A stretch of 64,000 nucleotides of DNA from Trifolium pratense (Eukaryota; Streptophyta; Magnoliopsida; Fabales; Fabaceae), in contig NC_060064.1 in assembly GCF_020283565.1 (NCBI RefSeq), positions 11,552,337 through 11,616,336 on the forward strand, in the 5' to 3' direction. How positions within the stretch are numbered: position 1 is the first letter of the stretch; the number at the start of each line of letters is the position of its first letter. The notes beneath the pieces were generated by a model, which saw nothing but the letters and a program-made list of their open reading frames with translations, was not told the origin of the DNA and ran no database searches. The position numbers and the translations under genes were made by a program. Below are positions 1-12,391 of this stretch, in pieces.

Positions 1-1313
1 CTCAGATGTTTATGGGAATTTATTTTTCCCTGTTGTTCTTATGTTGAAGAAATGCGCGTTAAACTATTAGGAGTTTATTTCTCCTACTTCTTAGCATCTA
101 CTTTGGGAGTTTATTTCTCCCTTGTGTTGTTCCATGAGGCTAGTTGTTTTTATTCCGCTGTTGCATTGCCTCTGATACCACTTATCTCTTCTGGAAGTAG
201 TTTTTATTATGTGTTACTTTCTTTCCTAGTTGTGTGATCATGGTGACTCGAAGGAAAGATAATATTGTATCTCTCTATATACTGGTCTAATATTGTTTTA
301 GCCAAAATTTGCCAAAGGGGGAGATTGTTGGGTTTTTGTATATTGGCTACATTTTGCAAAAACATATTTTAGCCAAGTGTTGAGACAAGTGTACTGACCC
401 CAAGTGTTGTGACAAATGTTGTGACACTTTGGAACAACACCTGACTCTGTTCTGCGCGCGCGCCAGCTGGATGTTATTATTTTCTACTCAATCTTTTGAA
501 GATCTGTTTGAGGAATTGTTTCAAGGTTTCTTACAGAGGAAGGCGCACGTGTTTAATGTGTTTCATGAGGCAGCTAAACCCTAGTTTTATTTTCCAAAGG
601 AATTATATTTTTGGAAAATATATTTTTGCGGTTTCAAAAATATAACTATTGTTTTCAAAAATATATCACTGCTGCCGCAATTCTAGAAGCCCTAATTTTG
701 TCTTGAAGCCCAAGTCGTTCTACTACTATAAATACGAAGGCAAGCATATGGTTTCAAGTATCTAAAATCGAGTCTTACAAAGCGTGTGTTTTTAGGGATT
801 TTAGAGTGTTAATTGTGAGCCTTTCTTGTATCTCATTGATGCAAGCTTAGGACCTGAGTGTTATTGAGTTGTAAGTGTGAACTTCTCCTAAGCTTTGAAG
901 TACGGAGATTGTTCTATTGTGTTGTGTGGTTTACTTGCAAGCTTTTAAGCAAGAGTGAATCCTAGTTTCTTAGGAGTGTGTCTCCACCTGTTGTGATTGT
1001 GGAACTGAATAGCAGCGCTGTCTGTGTTGCTAAGGTGGGAATTGGGACGGGGTCTCATATCTAGGAGTTCCTAGGTAGAAGGGTCATTGGGTAGTGATTA
1101 AGTGAGAAGTTGTAAACGGGTGAGTTTAACTTCGAAGTAATACTGCTGATAGTGGACTTCATTCCTGGATTGGTATCCCCCAGAGTAGGCTTTAGGCTGA
1201 ACTGGGTTAACAACTCTTGTGTGTTATTTACTTTACTGTTTGTATTGTTTTATGTTATTTGCTCTGTTTATAGACAAGTGTTGGCGCACCAGTAACAACA
1301 TCTGTCTACAACA
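1..1313 (+). mobile_element. 3' end of a Copia-type LTR retrotransposon (SIRE/Maximus-like)
   Basis: The left edge of the window lies inside an LTR retrotransposon. A purine-rich tract (AAAGGGGGAGAT, about 315-325) is followed at once by a TGTTGGG sequence, which is the usual junction between polypurine tract and 3' LTR in plant Copia elements. The sequence before it (1-314) contains no long ORF and is probably the untranslated region after pol or the env-like ORF. The long LTR and the form of the tract resemble the SIRE/Maximus lineage, but no protein domain is in the window, so the lineage is inference. The 5' LTR lies outside, so target-site duplication cannot be checked. Confidence 0.75.
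326..1313 (+). repeat. 3' LTR of the left-edge Copia element
   Basis: The LTR starts TGTTGGG right after the polypurine tract and probably ends at CTACAACA, giving about 988 bp with TG...CA termini. A possible TATA motif (TATAAATA, about 726-733) lies inside. The right boundary is uncertain because GACAAGTGTTG-like motifs recur just after it and the partner LTR is not available. Confidence 0.6.
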
Positions 1314-1498
1314 GACAAGTGTTGCTACACCTTGAGCAACACCTGTCCACTGTGTGCCAGGAATTTCATCATGTAAACTATTTTATTGATAGTATTGTAC
1401 TATAGGACATAAAATCAACTAAACAAATATACATACAAAGGAAGAACAATACAAAGAGAAAGAAAGGGTGAAAGGAAAGGTTTCAAATAATGATTTGA

Positions 1499-3501
1499 TT
1501 ATGAGAGATTATCATGCTCAATAACTTGTGCTCCTCTCCATTCTTCACCAGGATTCACAGTCACAGGCACCAATAATGAAGCAGGACCGGTGCATACAAA
1601 ATAATCGTTTCCGTATTTCTCCGACAATGAACCAGGACTTGACACATAAATATCCTCAAATCCCATTCTTATCACCCTGTAGAAAATCTCGCGTCCCTGA
1701 AAATAAAAATCGGTAACATGTTTAATTGGCACTATTGTCTGGCTAAAGATTTTTTATACTGTCAGTCGATCACAAATCATCTTATGATCGATTGACAGTG
1801 TAAAAAATCTAGTATAAAAGTGAAACTCGTCGTTCAAACCTGATCGATGATTTCGTATTTTGAAGGTAGTGTGTTATAAAAAGCCTTTGATCTTTCTTCC
1901 GGAGGTGCAGCAAAAACTCTACTCATCTTATTTTCAAGGAGAGTAATAGGAACTTCTTGTTTAGTCCATGAACCTTGCTTCACTTCAGGCTCGGCACCAA
2001 ATGAAATCAATCTCTGAGACTGAGATTTAATTGCTTCTGATGGAGTCAAGATTTGAAAAGGAGAAACAGGAGGAGTGAGTGTGGAGTATGAGCAAGTTTG
2101 AAGACCTTTAATTGCAGCTCCACCTCTTCTCTTAAATCTAAAATGGCTTAGTATAGCATTGGTTAGAGTGACTGGTTTTGGAGCTTTGTTCTTAACTATA
2201 ACTGCTGTTGCCATGCTCACAGGATATAGGGACACAATGTATGTGATGTCAAAAAATCTATTAGTGCTGATCAATTCAACCTGCAGAAAACAGTATAGAA
2301 GCATCAAAAACAAGTTTCAGTATTTCACTGTCACAGTGCTAGCAACAAGATGGGGAAAAAAGAAAAATGCATTGGTTGTGCTAGATAGTATAATACTATA
2401 ATGTAACTATGCTGATTTCCAACCAAAAAATGGTATAATTATGTGTTTGCTGAAATTGATTTTGGTTGAAAGTGAGTTGAATGTAAAGTGATTTATGTTT
2501 GAATATATTCACGAATAATTTGATTGTTACAATTATTGTGTTGACTATTTGGATTAAAATTGCTTGTGTGTGTATATATATGTTTGCCACTTTTCACCTA
2601 TGTACGGATTCATGTTTGGGAGCGAGTTTTTTCACTACCATTGCATTGTACAGTAACATGAAAACTAAAAAGCTGCAAAGTGTAGCTTCCGAGTCCGCGT
2701 TCACACTCCTCCAACCACAACCAAAACAAACATATGTTTAGAGCTTTGCCACCAATGAATGAATTATCATACTATAATTATAATCGCTTAATTGGTTTTG
2801 CTCTGGACTCCAAATATACGCTTAATAAATCAATTTTGAGGTTGAATGCTAAACATAACAAAATTGTATTCTAATCATTGTTTGACTAATCCAAACATAT
2901 GATTCCAAGAGGTTCAAACATAGAACCAGACATAATCACAGCCTATAAAGAACATATACGGACACTGACGCGTGTCTGACCCAGGGACACGCCTAATAGG
3001 AGGAGTGTCCGTGTTTCACACTCAGAGCAGTTACAAGCAAAAGGGTAGGTAAATATATCAATGAAATGGTACCTGAAGAGCATCAATGGCATCATAATCA
3101 ACATCATTAACAGTCCATTCTAAAGTAGAAGGAAACAACTCTTTTGCACCAGGTTGTAACACTTCATTGAAAACCAAACCAATTCCACCTTTGGCTTTAT
3201 AAAGACCAGTTTCATCAGCAGGAATTGTGTAAAGAAATTCCTCACATCCATCATCTTTCCAAAACACTTTTGGTTTGTAAGATGTAACATGAGCATCAGG
3301 TATTCTTAAACTCAATGAGCTTCCATTTCTAACAGTCAACTCAACAATGGGAATGCTATTAGACTCCAAGAATTTGATACCTTTTCTTCCATATTTCTCA
3401 TTGAGTGACTCAGGAGTTGTTGTTGTTGTAGTTGTAGTAGCAGCTGAAGAGGCTTTTATTAAGTTTAATTTGGGAAGAGATAAGGAAAGAAAAGAAGCCA
3501 T
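1499..3501 (-). CDS. NDF5: NDF5/PnsB2-like chloroplast NDH-associated protein (aldose-1-epimerase fold)
   Basis: Three exons join in phase 0: complement(3073..3501), complement(1840..2280) and complement(1499..1696). All have GT donors and AG acceptors and together encode 355 aa, about the length of the Arabidopsis homologues NDF5 and NDF2/PnsB2. The N-terminus is rich in Ser, Thr and Ala and contains an eight-Thr run, as expected for a chloroplast transit peptide. The body ([20 protein letters not shown], then [13 protein letters not shown] and IYVSSPGSL) has the galactose-mutarotase-like fold of this family, which has no known epimerase activity. Family members support assembly of subcomplex B of the thylakoid NADH dehydrogenase-like complex in cyclic electron flow around photosystem I. 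The sequence does not firmly separate NDF5 from its paralogue PnsB2. Intron 1 is 792 bp; intron 2 is only 143 bp and carries a hairpin. Confidence 0.88.
1744..1813. repeat. Hairpin / small foldback element in NDF5-like intron 2
   Basis: An inverted repeat with arms of about 26 nt (AGATTTTTTATACTGTCAG on the left, and its near-complement ending GACAGTGTAAAAAATCT on the right) and a loop of about 12 nt. It fills about half of the 143-bp intron. The ends resemble a small MITE with a TTTTTA(T/C)ACTG terminus. Confidence 0.7.
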
Positions 3502-3534
3502 AGAGAATAAGCAATATGGTGTACTTTTTTAAGA

Positions 3535-4500
3535 GATTCTAGACAAACAAATTATGAGCATGTTAATGTAATTCTAACACATTTTTTTGGTTCCTTGTAG
3601 AAGGAATTGTCAAGTGATTGATTCTGTGTGGAAGAGCATGTTTTCTTTGGAGTCACCATGGCTTACTCTTGAATGGATTAATCTAATAGTTTCAATAAAG
3701 GACAAAGAGTTCAACTCAGCACTGCCACAGATATCCCTTGTTATCCATTTTGGTTCTATTCCTTGGAGGGTTTTAATTTTTCCTTCTACTAGTGCTAAAT
3801 AATAATGATCACTTTCTTTCAAGTATTAAATAAATGAACTATTTTCACATTTATTAACTAGTGTTAAAAGACTTTTATATTTTGCAGCTAAAATAAAAGA
3901 ATCTTACTATTTTCACATTCATTATATATTTCTCTTTTATTTAGTGAATTTTTTTATATAAAGTTTAAACACATTCATGGTATTTTACTGTATAATATGT
4001 CAATATTGAATCAAATATCATTTCCACAACAGGTATTAAAAATTTCTATTTGATAATTCAAATTATTATTAGTGTCAAAAGAAAAATAAAATTATTATTA
4101 AAAGTTTATACTTCATAAATAATTCAGTTAAATAATTTTATTTATTTATTTAAGCAATAAATTACTTTTGGTGAAAACTTTAAGCAATATAGTATTAAAT
4201 TCCTCAATGAAGGTTAAATGTAACAAAATATTTTAGCTTTTAGTAGTACCTTTTTTGCTATTAAAAAAATGTTTAAACTCCTTCAATTAAGCCATACATT
4301 TATATTTTACTTATTTTTTGCTATTAAAAAATTGAATTAACTGCCAGATATCATTTTATACTATTCGTTCATTGCACAAGAATCTTTGTACAAGATTAAA
4401 AATAATGAAAGGCATACTAGGAAATTGAGGACCAAAACAGCCACATTTTATATTTTTTATTAAATTAAAAGAGACAGAAAAAAAATTAAAATGAGTTACT
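3535..4500. other. Intergenic DNA between NDF5-like and ECT2-like genes
   Basis: About 1 kb, strongly AT-rich below 3830. It should hold the NDF5-like promoter (just above 3501) and the end of the ECT2-like 3' UTR. The short ORFs at 3587-3822 overlap on both strands and have no recognisable domain. I see no other gene. Confidence 0.6.
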
Positions 4501-4660
4501 CCACTCCAAACCAAGGTCAGATAAGCAAAAAACTAAGACTCAAAAACACCACAACTTCTTCATTACTAAAGGAATAGGAAGAAAACTAAAAAACCAGAAA
4601 ACAAAGAACAAAACACCAATAAAACAAATATCAGCAAATAAAAATAACTATCACACTAAT

Positions 4661-7600
4661 CTAACTGCTCTTAGAAGAATCTTCAAATGCTGGTGTGGAT
4701 CCATTCCTTTCTAACAGCACCTCTGAATTCAACTTTCCTCGTGCTGCTTCTGCAATAGCTGATTCATTCAACTTTGCTTGTGCTGTACCAAGAGACTTGG
4801 GTGATGTAACTGAGCCAAATGTTATATCACTGGTCTTGTTCACCTGTTTTGAGCAAAGAAATTTAAAACTTCAATATTTGTTGACATTTGTGTTTCGATT
4901 TACTTTAGTTTGAGGAATTTTAAGCAACTTTCTAAAAGGACTTTAGTTTGAAAATTAATATAGTAAATGTTTTCAATTACCAAACAAGCTCTAACATTTT
5001 AAACCCCCAACACTGAACCACGGTGAAAATTAATGAAAGAAACCACTACTAACAGATTTAAGACAGCTGTTACCTGTTTTGGTAACTGCTGCTCTTTATA
5101 TTTTCTCTCTTGAGTGGTCTTTTCACGGGACTCGTAAAAGCCAAAATCATCCAATATGCTTGTTTTGCTTGAATGCTCCTTGAAAATTTTGACAATTTGA
5201 ATACCCTTATCGAACTTAACCTGTGGAATGACATTTAAATAAGCATCTTGTAGAAAGTGAGTTGCTAGTAGAGTAAAAAATGAAACAGGCAACAACTAAG
5301 TAAATACCTCCTGAGTATCCCTGCTATTAGTTACAGGTTTGTTTTCGTTGTTTTCTAGTGTTATGTGCCTTAACACGCCATTTGGAATATCCTTAATGAC
5401 ATGCCACTTCACATTAAAGCAACCAGTCCACCTGTCCTGCTGCCAATACTCTACAGATTTATCAAAATCAACCGGACCAGTCATCTCGGCTAAACCAACA
5501 AATTGACCGCTAGTGTTGACCTGTAGCAAAAAAAATGAATTAGGGAAAACAAACAGTTCAATAAAACTAAGAAAATTTAGGAGGTTGGTTACATAGTGAA
5601 TGCTTCATATGACACTCACCGAAAATAACAAAAATATAGGACAGCCACCAGGCTTCTCCTTGGCTTCCTGGTATGCCACATCCAGCTTTTTGTTGCCGTT
5701 GGGAGTACTTGCCCAAACATTGTATTTTATGCTCTTATGAACATCGTCCTCGCTATAGGATTTGATGATAAAAAACTTAGCATCAGAATAATGCTCAGAC
5801 AAATCTTCTCCATTGTAATGTTCTTTACTTGGAACAACAAGAGGCACTACTTCTTTGTCATCACTCTTCACTGTAAGGTTCTGTCCTTTGAGTAATAATG
5901 TGACAGCTCCAAGACTTTTGGCGCTTTTATTATCGTAACTCTTGGCACCTCTTGGTCCCTTGTTTAGCTCACTGAAACCGTCCACATTTTTTCTGGAATC
6001 ATTAGCAAAATAGCCATTACCTGTGGATCTATACTTGCTATCAAAAGAACCTGTTCTAGATCCATATACAGAAGACCCATAACGAGAATTTGCTCTGAAT
6101 GTGTTTCCATATTGGCTGAACATACTGTTGCTTGGATAAATCCCGTTCATGAATCCAGGAACTAGTTCCATTCCAGATGGATGCCTGGAACCATTCAAGT
6201 TCTGCAACAAAGAAAATATATTTGAGTTTAACTATGACTTGATTTTAAGCAACAAAAAAAACTCAATTATATCAAGCTCGCTTACTTAGCATGCACAATT
6301 GCACTAAGGAAAAGGGTGACCAAACTACCATACCATGAATTGTGGAAGTGGCTGAGAGTGTCGTTGATTCCTTTGAGATGAGAAATCTTTGACATGAGCC
6401 GCTTGTGAAGATAATCCAACCTTTCCTCCATGTTTGAACTGTCTATCAGAAACCAATGACACGTCTGTAGCAATTGCTGACTGTGTACCGTGAGTACTCA
6501 ACTTTGGACCCTGATGTCCTGACAATGGAGCACAAGCTGGCAAGCTAGACCCTTGATAAGAATCCCTTGTATTCAAAGATGTGTGCTGGGAACTTGATAT
6601 AAAAGCCTTTAACCCATTTTGGTTTGTACAGTCACCATTGACCAGGCTAACAGAGTTTCCTTTATTCATAACATTTGGAGGAATGCGATCCGCATTAACA
6701 GCAGTTGACATTTCTCGTTGTGGAACACTGGTTTTGTAAGAAGAAAATGATCCATCAGCAGAAGTTGGAGAGTTGTAATAAGAACAAGGATACTGGTACT
6801 GTTGAAGCCCATACATCTGACCATCAGGTTGAACTATTGGTGAGGAGGAATTCGGCGAAGCATATGCTCCATATGGTGGGTAGCCATAACCTTGATGATA
6901 CATATAAGAGCAATTATCCCCATAAACACTCTGTAAATAGATCCAGCAAAAAAAAACATTTATGGAGTTGTTAGAGCCAAGGGGTAAGTAACAATCATAA
7001 TCTAGAACAGAAACATTAAAACAACAAAAAAGAGTTGAAACTTCAAGAACAGTGGGTCAAACTATAACTAGATTCACTACTACTTCAAGAATTAAAGAGA
7101 AGAATTTGCAAAATACTTTATAATCATTTAAAGACAAAACAGCTACACTAGTCTACCAACTTAAATGGATAAAACAGTCTATAACTCTCAAAACATATAC
7201 AAAACGATTTAAAATGCAGCGAGAACCGGTCTAAAATCCTTGAACTTTGTAGCTAGCATATAAAAGAAAGTAGGTTACATCAAATGGATATTTGGAAGGA
7301 TCTGAGGCATAAATATAAAAAAGACATACATTCATCACAAGAATGAAAACCAGAGAACAAGGTACTTACTTGAGCCATCCCTCCATCAAGGTTCAAATAA
7401 TTGGGATAGGCACTCCAATCTCCTTGCCCGTCATAACCTAAAATAAATCACATCACCGAGTCATTTTTCCAAAAAGGGTAATACAAATCGCTCAAATATC
7501 AAATCGACAATCTTTGCATTTCTTTTGGGTCATCAGCATGTTTTTATTTATATATATCCTTAAAAAATTAAACAGCTTACCTTACCTCCATAATAATATG

Positions 7601-10103
7601 TAGTCGAAGGATATCCATTGTTAGGAACAAAACTTGGATTTGGATTGAATGGCTTGCCCGCCCCCTTAGCTGTACCATTGGAAAAAGCAGCTCCATTCTG
7701 CAAACAAATATACAACAAGGATCAGTTAACACAATCCAACAATAAACAATCTTAAATTTTAGTAGGTATTGACATGAGCATTTGGAAACATAATTTTAAA
7801 TTATATTCATTACGTAAAAGTAGTTTTTCTGAAAAGTGAGTATGAAATAAAGAGATTTACGTTCTAAACCATAGCAAAAAGAAGTTTGTAGTTAAACTAT
7901 AAATCTCACCCTCAAAGCAAAAATTGCATTTTTATTATTTATCGGTCTACACTGCTTTTAGGAGCAAGCACAAACTTGTTTCAAAACATCATTATTTTTT
8001 CACAAAAAAGACAAGTTTGGTGGACCTTAAATGAGTTCTGCCTAAACATGTTTCAACTTTCAATACCAACTACTACCTATGTTCCTAAATATAAGAACCC
8101 ATTTAACAAATATTTGTCCCTAAATATAAACCAAAAAAAAATTAAAAAAAATTGTCCCTAAATAAACCAAGTGGCTAATGAGCTTCACAGTTCGGGAGAA
8201 CCCGTGTTCGATTCCTGGGTGGGCCAATTTATTGACCAGGCTTTAACTCCAGATTACCATGGCCCCTTCCCATAGGAAGGGGAGGGTTAACACAAAAAAA
8301 AGAAAAAAAAAATTGTCCCTAAATATAAATAAACTCCTTTTCAAATTACTAGATGCATGCTTTTCCAAATAAACCCCTGATTAATATCAGTTAGTGTTTT
8401 GGAATATAAAAAGTCAAGATTAATTATATACATATTCAAAAGGGTATTTTTGGTACATCAATTAAAATAGACACATTAATTACACTCAGGGACGGAGGCA
8501 GGCAGGGGGTTATGTGGGCACTTGCCTGCACAAACTTTTTGAGAAAAATTTTTATATGCTACTCCTCCACATTCACCCATCATCAATTAGTAATTTTTAG
8601 TGTTGATATTTTAACTAGTCCCCCACATTCACCCATCATCAATTGAAAAGTAACTAGGCTCAATTCAAGTCATTGTCAAGGCAATATCAATATTTGTTTG
8701 ATAATACAAATAAGCTATCTTATAATTTCGAGTTCATTTGAAATAGTTATTTTTGAGCTTATGTAAAACAATTTATACAAATAATTTTTTATGTTAATTT
8801 ATAAATGCTCACTAACGCGAAAACTGTATTTTTATAAGCTATTTTTCATAAACTAACAACCTTATAATAATATTCACTTGGGTTGGTCTAGTGGTGTTAT
8901 AGCTTAGGATCTTGGAGTTTGCTCCTCTCAAGGTCTCAAGTTCGTGCCAATTTCGGTGGGTTGGTCCATATATACAGAGTTAAAAAAAAAAACTCTAGCT
9001 TTAAACGGACCCCCCGCAATGGGCGGTGAGATTGGTTCTCTCGAATTAGTCGGTTCTTGAGCTGGATACCAAGTTTTCAACAAAAAAAAAAACTTATAAT
9101 AACATATAAAAACTTATTTATTTGAATAAGTCGTTTTGCATAAGCTTAAAAAAAAGTTATCCCAAATGGACCCATAAGCTTGTTTGATAAAATAAAATTG
9201 TGTTTGGAAAAAAAAAACTTTTCTTTCATACTTATAATTTTTTCTATGTTATTTCAAGTATCGTTTGAGCTTATAGTTTATAACTTTTTATCTTTTATTC
9301 CAATTTTAACTTTAAGCACTTGATGAATGTGAAAGTATAAAATTGGATCTATCTATAAAAGAAAGATTTTTTAGATTATATATTTAATGTTACAAATTTA
9401 TATATTTGGTGCCCCCACTATTGAAAAACCTGGCTCCGTCACTGATTACACTACAAACTTTTCTTAACAAGGGTGAAATATGAGAATTACCTTCTTGACA
9501 GGCTCAACATCTCCAACAATAGTCTTGGGTTGTGAATCCAGGGTCAAACTCTGCAGTAAACTTGCAGCTTCTATAGCAGTGAAGTTAAAGAAAAAAATAT
9601 ACTTTTTTACACAACTATGTCATAAACACTGAAATTGACACATAAAAAGTAAAATAAACAAAAAATAATTAAGAAAATTTAAACAACTACAGCTACTCCA
9701 AAACAATAACATACGCAAAAAAATAAATATAACTAAGAAAACCTATGCTTACATACCAAAACAATTAAGTAAACTAACCAAATACTACATATATTAATAT
9801 TTCAAAATAAATAATTTAAAAAAAATGATTTTGGCTTTTGGGAATTTACCTAAAAAGCATTAGGTTACAGTTATGAACAACAAATACTAAAAGCAAAAGC
9901 ATATAGTTTGATTAGAGAGTAAGGGAAAAGAAATTAAGAAACCCTAAGAAATGAATTACTGAGTAAACCTAATGGTTATGAGTTAAATTTCCAAAAAAAA
10001 AAATGAAGAAAAAGAAATAACAAAAAGAAAACACAGAGATAGAGAAAGTGGTGTATGGATGAGAAAGAAGGATACTGTCAGGAGAAGGAGCAACAGCTGC
10101 CAT
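4661..10103 (-). CDS. ECT2: ECT2-like YTH-domain m6A reader
   Basis: Nine exons: complement of 10076..10103, 9491..9570, 7586..7697, 7370..7437, 6334..6930, 5620..6201, 5308..5520, 5074..5220 and 4661..4843. All junctions are GT-AG and in frame, giving 669 aa. The start [20 protein letters not shown] matches the conserved N-terminus of the ECT2/3/4 group. Residues of about 40-430 are a Tyr/Gly/Ser/Pro/Gln-rich disordered region, as in DF-type readers that form condensates. The YTH domain spans about 437-575 ([20 protein letters not shown]) and keeps the three tryptophans of the methyladenosine cage: W458 (NVWAST), W515 and W520 (YWQQDRW). Proteins of this family bind m6A in cytoplasmic mRNA and affect mRNA fate, leaf initiation and trichome branching. 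The start sits in a 28-nt first coding exon. The third intron-rich interval (7698-9490) hosts three transposons, and the gene's upstream side abuts a large transposon nest at 10725. Confidence 0.95.
8165..8311 (+). mobile_element. tRNA-derived SINE in ECT2-like intron 2
   Basis: A 147-bp element with pol III promoter boxes: an A-box-like TGGCTAATGAGC near its start and a B box GTTCGATTCC about 35 nt later. It ends in an A-rich tail. It is flanked by a 14-bp target-site duplication ATTGTCCCTAAATA (8151-8164 and 8312-8325). It lies antisense to the ECT2-like transcript. Confidence 0.88.
8487..9444. mobile_element. hAT-type non-autonomous element in ECT2-like intron 2
   Basis: Ends are CAGGGACGGAGGCAGG and CCTGGCTCCGTCACTG, imperfect terminal inverted repeats. 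Exact 8-bp duplications ATTACACT flank it (8479-8486 and 9445-9452), the size expected for hAT. It carries no transposase ORF and is interrupted by a SINE at 8871-9092. Confidence 0.9.
8871..9092 (+). mobile_element. tRNA-derived SINE nested in the hAT element
   Basis: About 222 bp with an A box (TGGTCTAGTGG) and a B-box-like segment (CTCAAGTTCGTGCC), ending in an A tract. The 10-bp sequence CTTATAATAA flanks it on both sides (8861-8870 and 9093-9102). It belongs to a different SINE family from the copy at 8165. Insertion order: hAT first, SINE second. Confidence 0.85.
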
Positions 10104-10230
10104 GATCCAAATGAGAGTGAAGAAGGAAGGATGGAAAGTGTCGCCGCCAAGAGCGTGATTGTTTGGGTTTAAGAGAAACAACTGTGAGTGAGTGAGAGTA
10201 ATAATAGAGAAGAGAATTTAAGAGGCGCGG

Positions 10231-10724
10231 TTATTTATATACCAACCAAAATCAGGGAAAATGAATCAATAGTACTAGCAGACAGTTAAATTTTGTAGGT
10301 AAAAATACTTTCATGATAAGTTGGATTATTTCATTTTAGAATAAGTTTATACTTACTGTAATATTTGTTTTTGCTTTTTTGTTAACTATTTATATGTTTC
10401 TTTTTTATAATTAACAAGATGTATTTTTATCCAATACATTTACTAATTTTGAATTTTATTTTCTGTTTTATATTTATATATATTGTATTATAATGACTAA
10501 CTTAACTTGACTTGTTGTTTGTCAAAAAAAAAAAAAAAACTTAACTTGACTTGTTTTCTACATATACGTGCAAGAAATAATCTTCTAAGATAGATTAAAA
10601 TATTGAAACTGATGTTTTTGTAATTTTTTGTTTGCTAGATTTTTCTATTGATAGATATTTTTCATTAATATGCATAAGTTTTTTTTTTTTTTAATTATCA
10701 TAAGTGGGCGAAGTGGAGAGAACA
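10231..10724. other. ECT2-like upstream/promoter region
   Basis: The ECT2-like 5' UTR and promoter should fall between 10104 and the transposon nest at 10725. A TATA-like TTATTTATATACC on the plus strand (about 10231) reads GGTATATAAATAA on the minus strand, about 130 bp above the start codon. The rest is AT-rich with a poly(A) run near 10524 and shows no gene. Confidence 0.45.
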
Positions 10725-11039
10725 ATTAACATCGAGTGCAGATCCACTTCATTTCTTTATCCTCCATTTTACTCCGGTTCCTCAACTGATGAATGACAGG
10801 TGGCAATTAAAAAATCTAATGGCCGAGATTAAAAAGCCACATAGAAACACTGAACTAACAAACTACAACATCGTGAACCAACGACCCTTCATTCTAGTTT
10901 TCTGTCTTCTCTTCCTTCACCATTGATCCCTTTGCCTTCTTGCCGCCGCCGGTATCGCCACCGTCCATCCCTATCCCACCGTCACGAACCACCCAAATGA
11001 CATCACTTTGTTCTTGGTCAAGCTATTATTGATTTCCAA

Positions 11040-11222
11040 TGTTAGATAATAAAATAATAGTCTATGTTATTGGGCCTATTAGGCCTATTAGTTTAGAGTC
11101 CATTAGGTTTTATTATATATTCTCTCTAATAACCTTTTGTAATGTTAAGCTAATGCAATAATATTCTATTGAAACCCTAGCCGTCTTTCTCTTTTCCTAT
11201 TTGTGTATCTTTGATTCTAACA
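11040..11222 (+). repeat. 5' LTR of the TRIM-like element
   Basis: 183 bp, TG...CA termini, nearly identical to 20404-20586. Confidence 0.92.
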
Positions 11223-11235
11223 TGGTATCGAGAGC
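11223..11235 (+). promoter_or_regulatory. Primer-binding site of the TRIM-like element
   Basis: TGGTATCGAGAGC directly after the LTR matches the initiator-Met tRNA complement TGGTATCAGAGC of Copia elements, with a small internal change. Confidence 0.8.
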
Positions 11236-11759
11236 ATCGTTCGATCCACCTTGAACCACTCGTCACTTCCGCAGTTGAATTCCCAAAAGTTTGGGAATTA
11301 TAGTTATATGTTTTTCGGGTCATGTGGTTCTGTTGAAATTGGTGAATATGGTTTTGGTCAATTCTATTTCGGTTTCATTGTTGTTTGGTACGGTACTTTT
11401 CTTTTACTGGCTTTTTCATTGGTATATGTTTCTTTGGTCAAAATTTGATTCATATGGTTGAATAACATAATTGAAAATTAGGAGCAAGTGTTGTTCTAAT
11501 ATATTGGTATGATGTGGGTACAGTGACAAATTGTTTGCTGTTGATTTGGTTTCAATTTGATTGGTATGGCACGGAATTAAAAAAATAATAATAATTGGGT
11601 CTTGTGTTTAACTATACTTTCTTGCATCTGCGTTGGTAGCCTTCTCAATTCTCTTCAAGAAATTAGTTTGTTTGGAAAATTGTTGGTATTATGGCATTGG
11701 AATTTGGAAGGATTTCGGTGAGAATTTGGAAGGCTCTTGGTTACTGGATTAACAATGGT

Positions 11760-12391
11760 TGATATCTTATGATTAATTGCACTTCTTTTTGATTGCATTG
11801 TACTTGTCTCTGACTTCTTCATTGATTGCACTTCTCTTTGGCTTCTTTTGATTGCACCTCTCTTTGGCTTCTTCTGATTGATTGCATTGCACTTCTCCCT
11901 CCTATTGCACTTCTCTTCTGATTGTATTGCACTTCTCCCTATTGCACTTCTCTTCTGATTGCATTGCACTTCTCCCCATATTGCACTTCTTCTGATTGCA
12001 TTGCACTTCTCTCCTATTGCACTTCTCTTCTGATTGTATTGCACTTCTCCCTATTGCACTTCTCTTCTGATTGCATTGCACTTCTCCCCCTATTGCACTT
12101 CTTCTAATTGCATTGCACTTCTCCCCCTATTGCACTTCTTCTGATTGCATTGCACTTCTCCCTCTTATTGCACTTCTCTTCTGATTGTATTGCCCTTCTC
12201 CCCTATTGCATTTCTCTTCTGATTGCATTGCACTTCTGATTGCATTGCACTTCTCCCTATTGCACTTCTGATTGTATTGCCCTTCTCCCCTATTGCACTT
12301 CTTCTGATTGCATTGCACTTCTCCCCCTATTGCACTTCTTCTGATTGCATTGCACTTCTCCCTCTATTGCACTTCTCTTCTGATTGCATTG
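11760..12391. repeat. Pyrimidine-rich minisatellite (TTGCACTTCT units)
   Basis: About 630 bp of degenerate tandem units built from CTGATTGCATTGCACTTCTC and CCTATTGCACTTCT modules. A short stub continues at 20066 beyond the inner retrotransposon. Repetitive ORFs on both strands here are by-products of the repeat and are not called as genes. Confidence 0.9.

Noticed and set aside
8165..8240. tRNA gene suggested by an A box and B box
   Set aside because: No complete cloverleaf can be drawn; the element has an A tail and a 14-bp target duplication, so it is a SINE.
11655..12318. Repetitive ORFs on both strands encoding KCNAIxSEE-like peptides
   Set aside because: They are translations of the TTGCACTTCT minisatellite in a TRIM-like element; both strands are open because the unit lacks stops, with no start context or domain.
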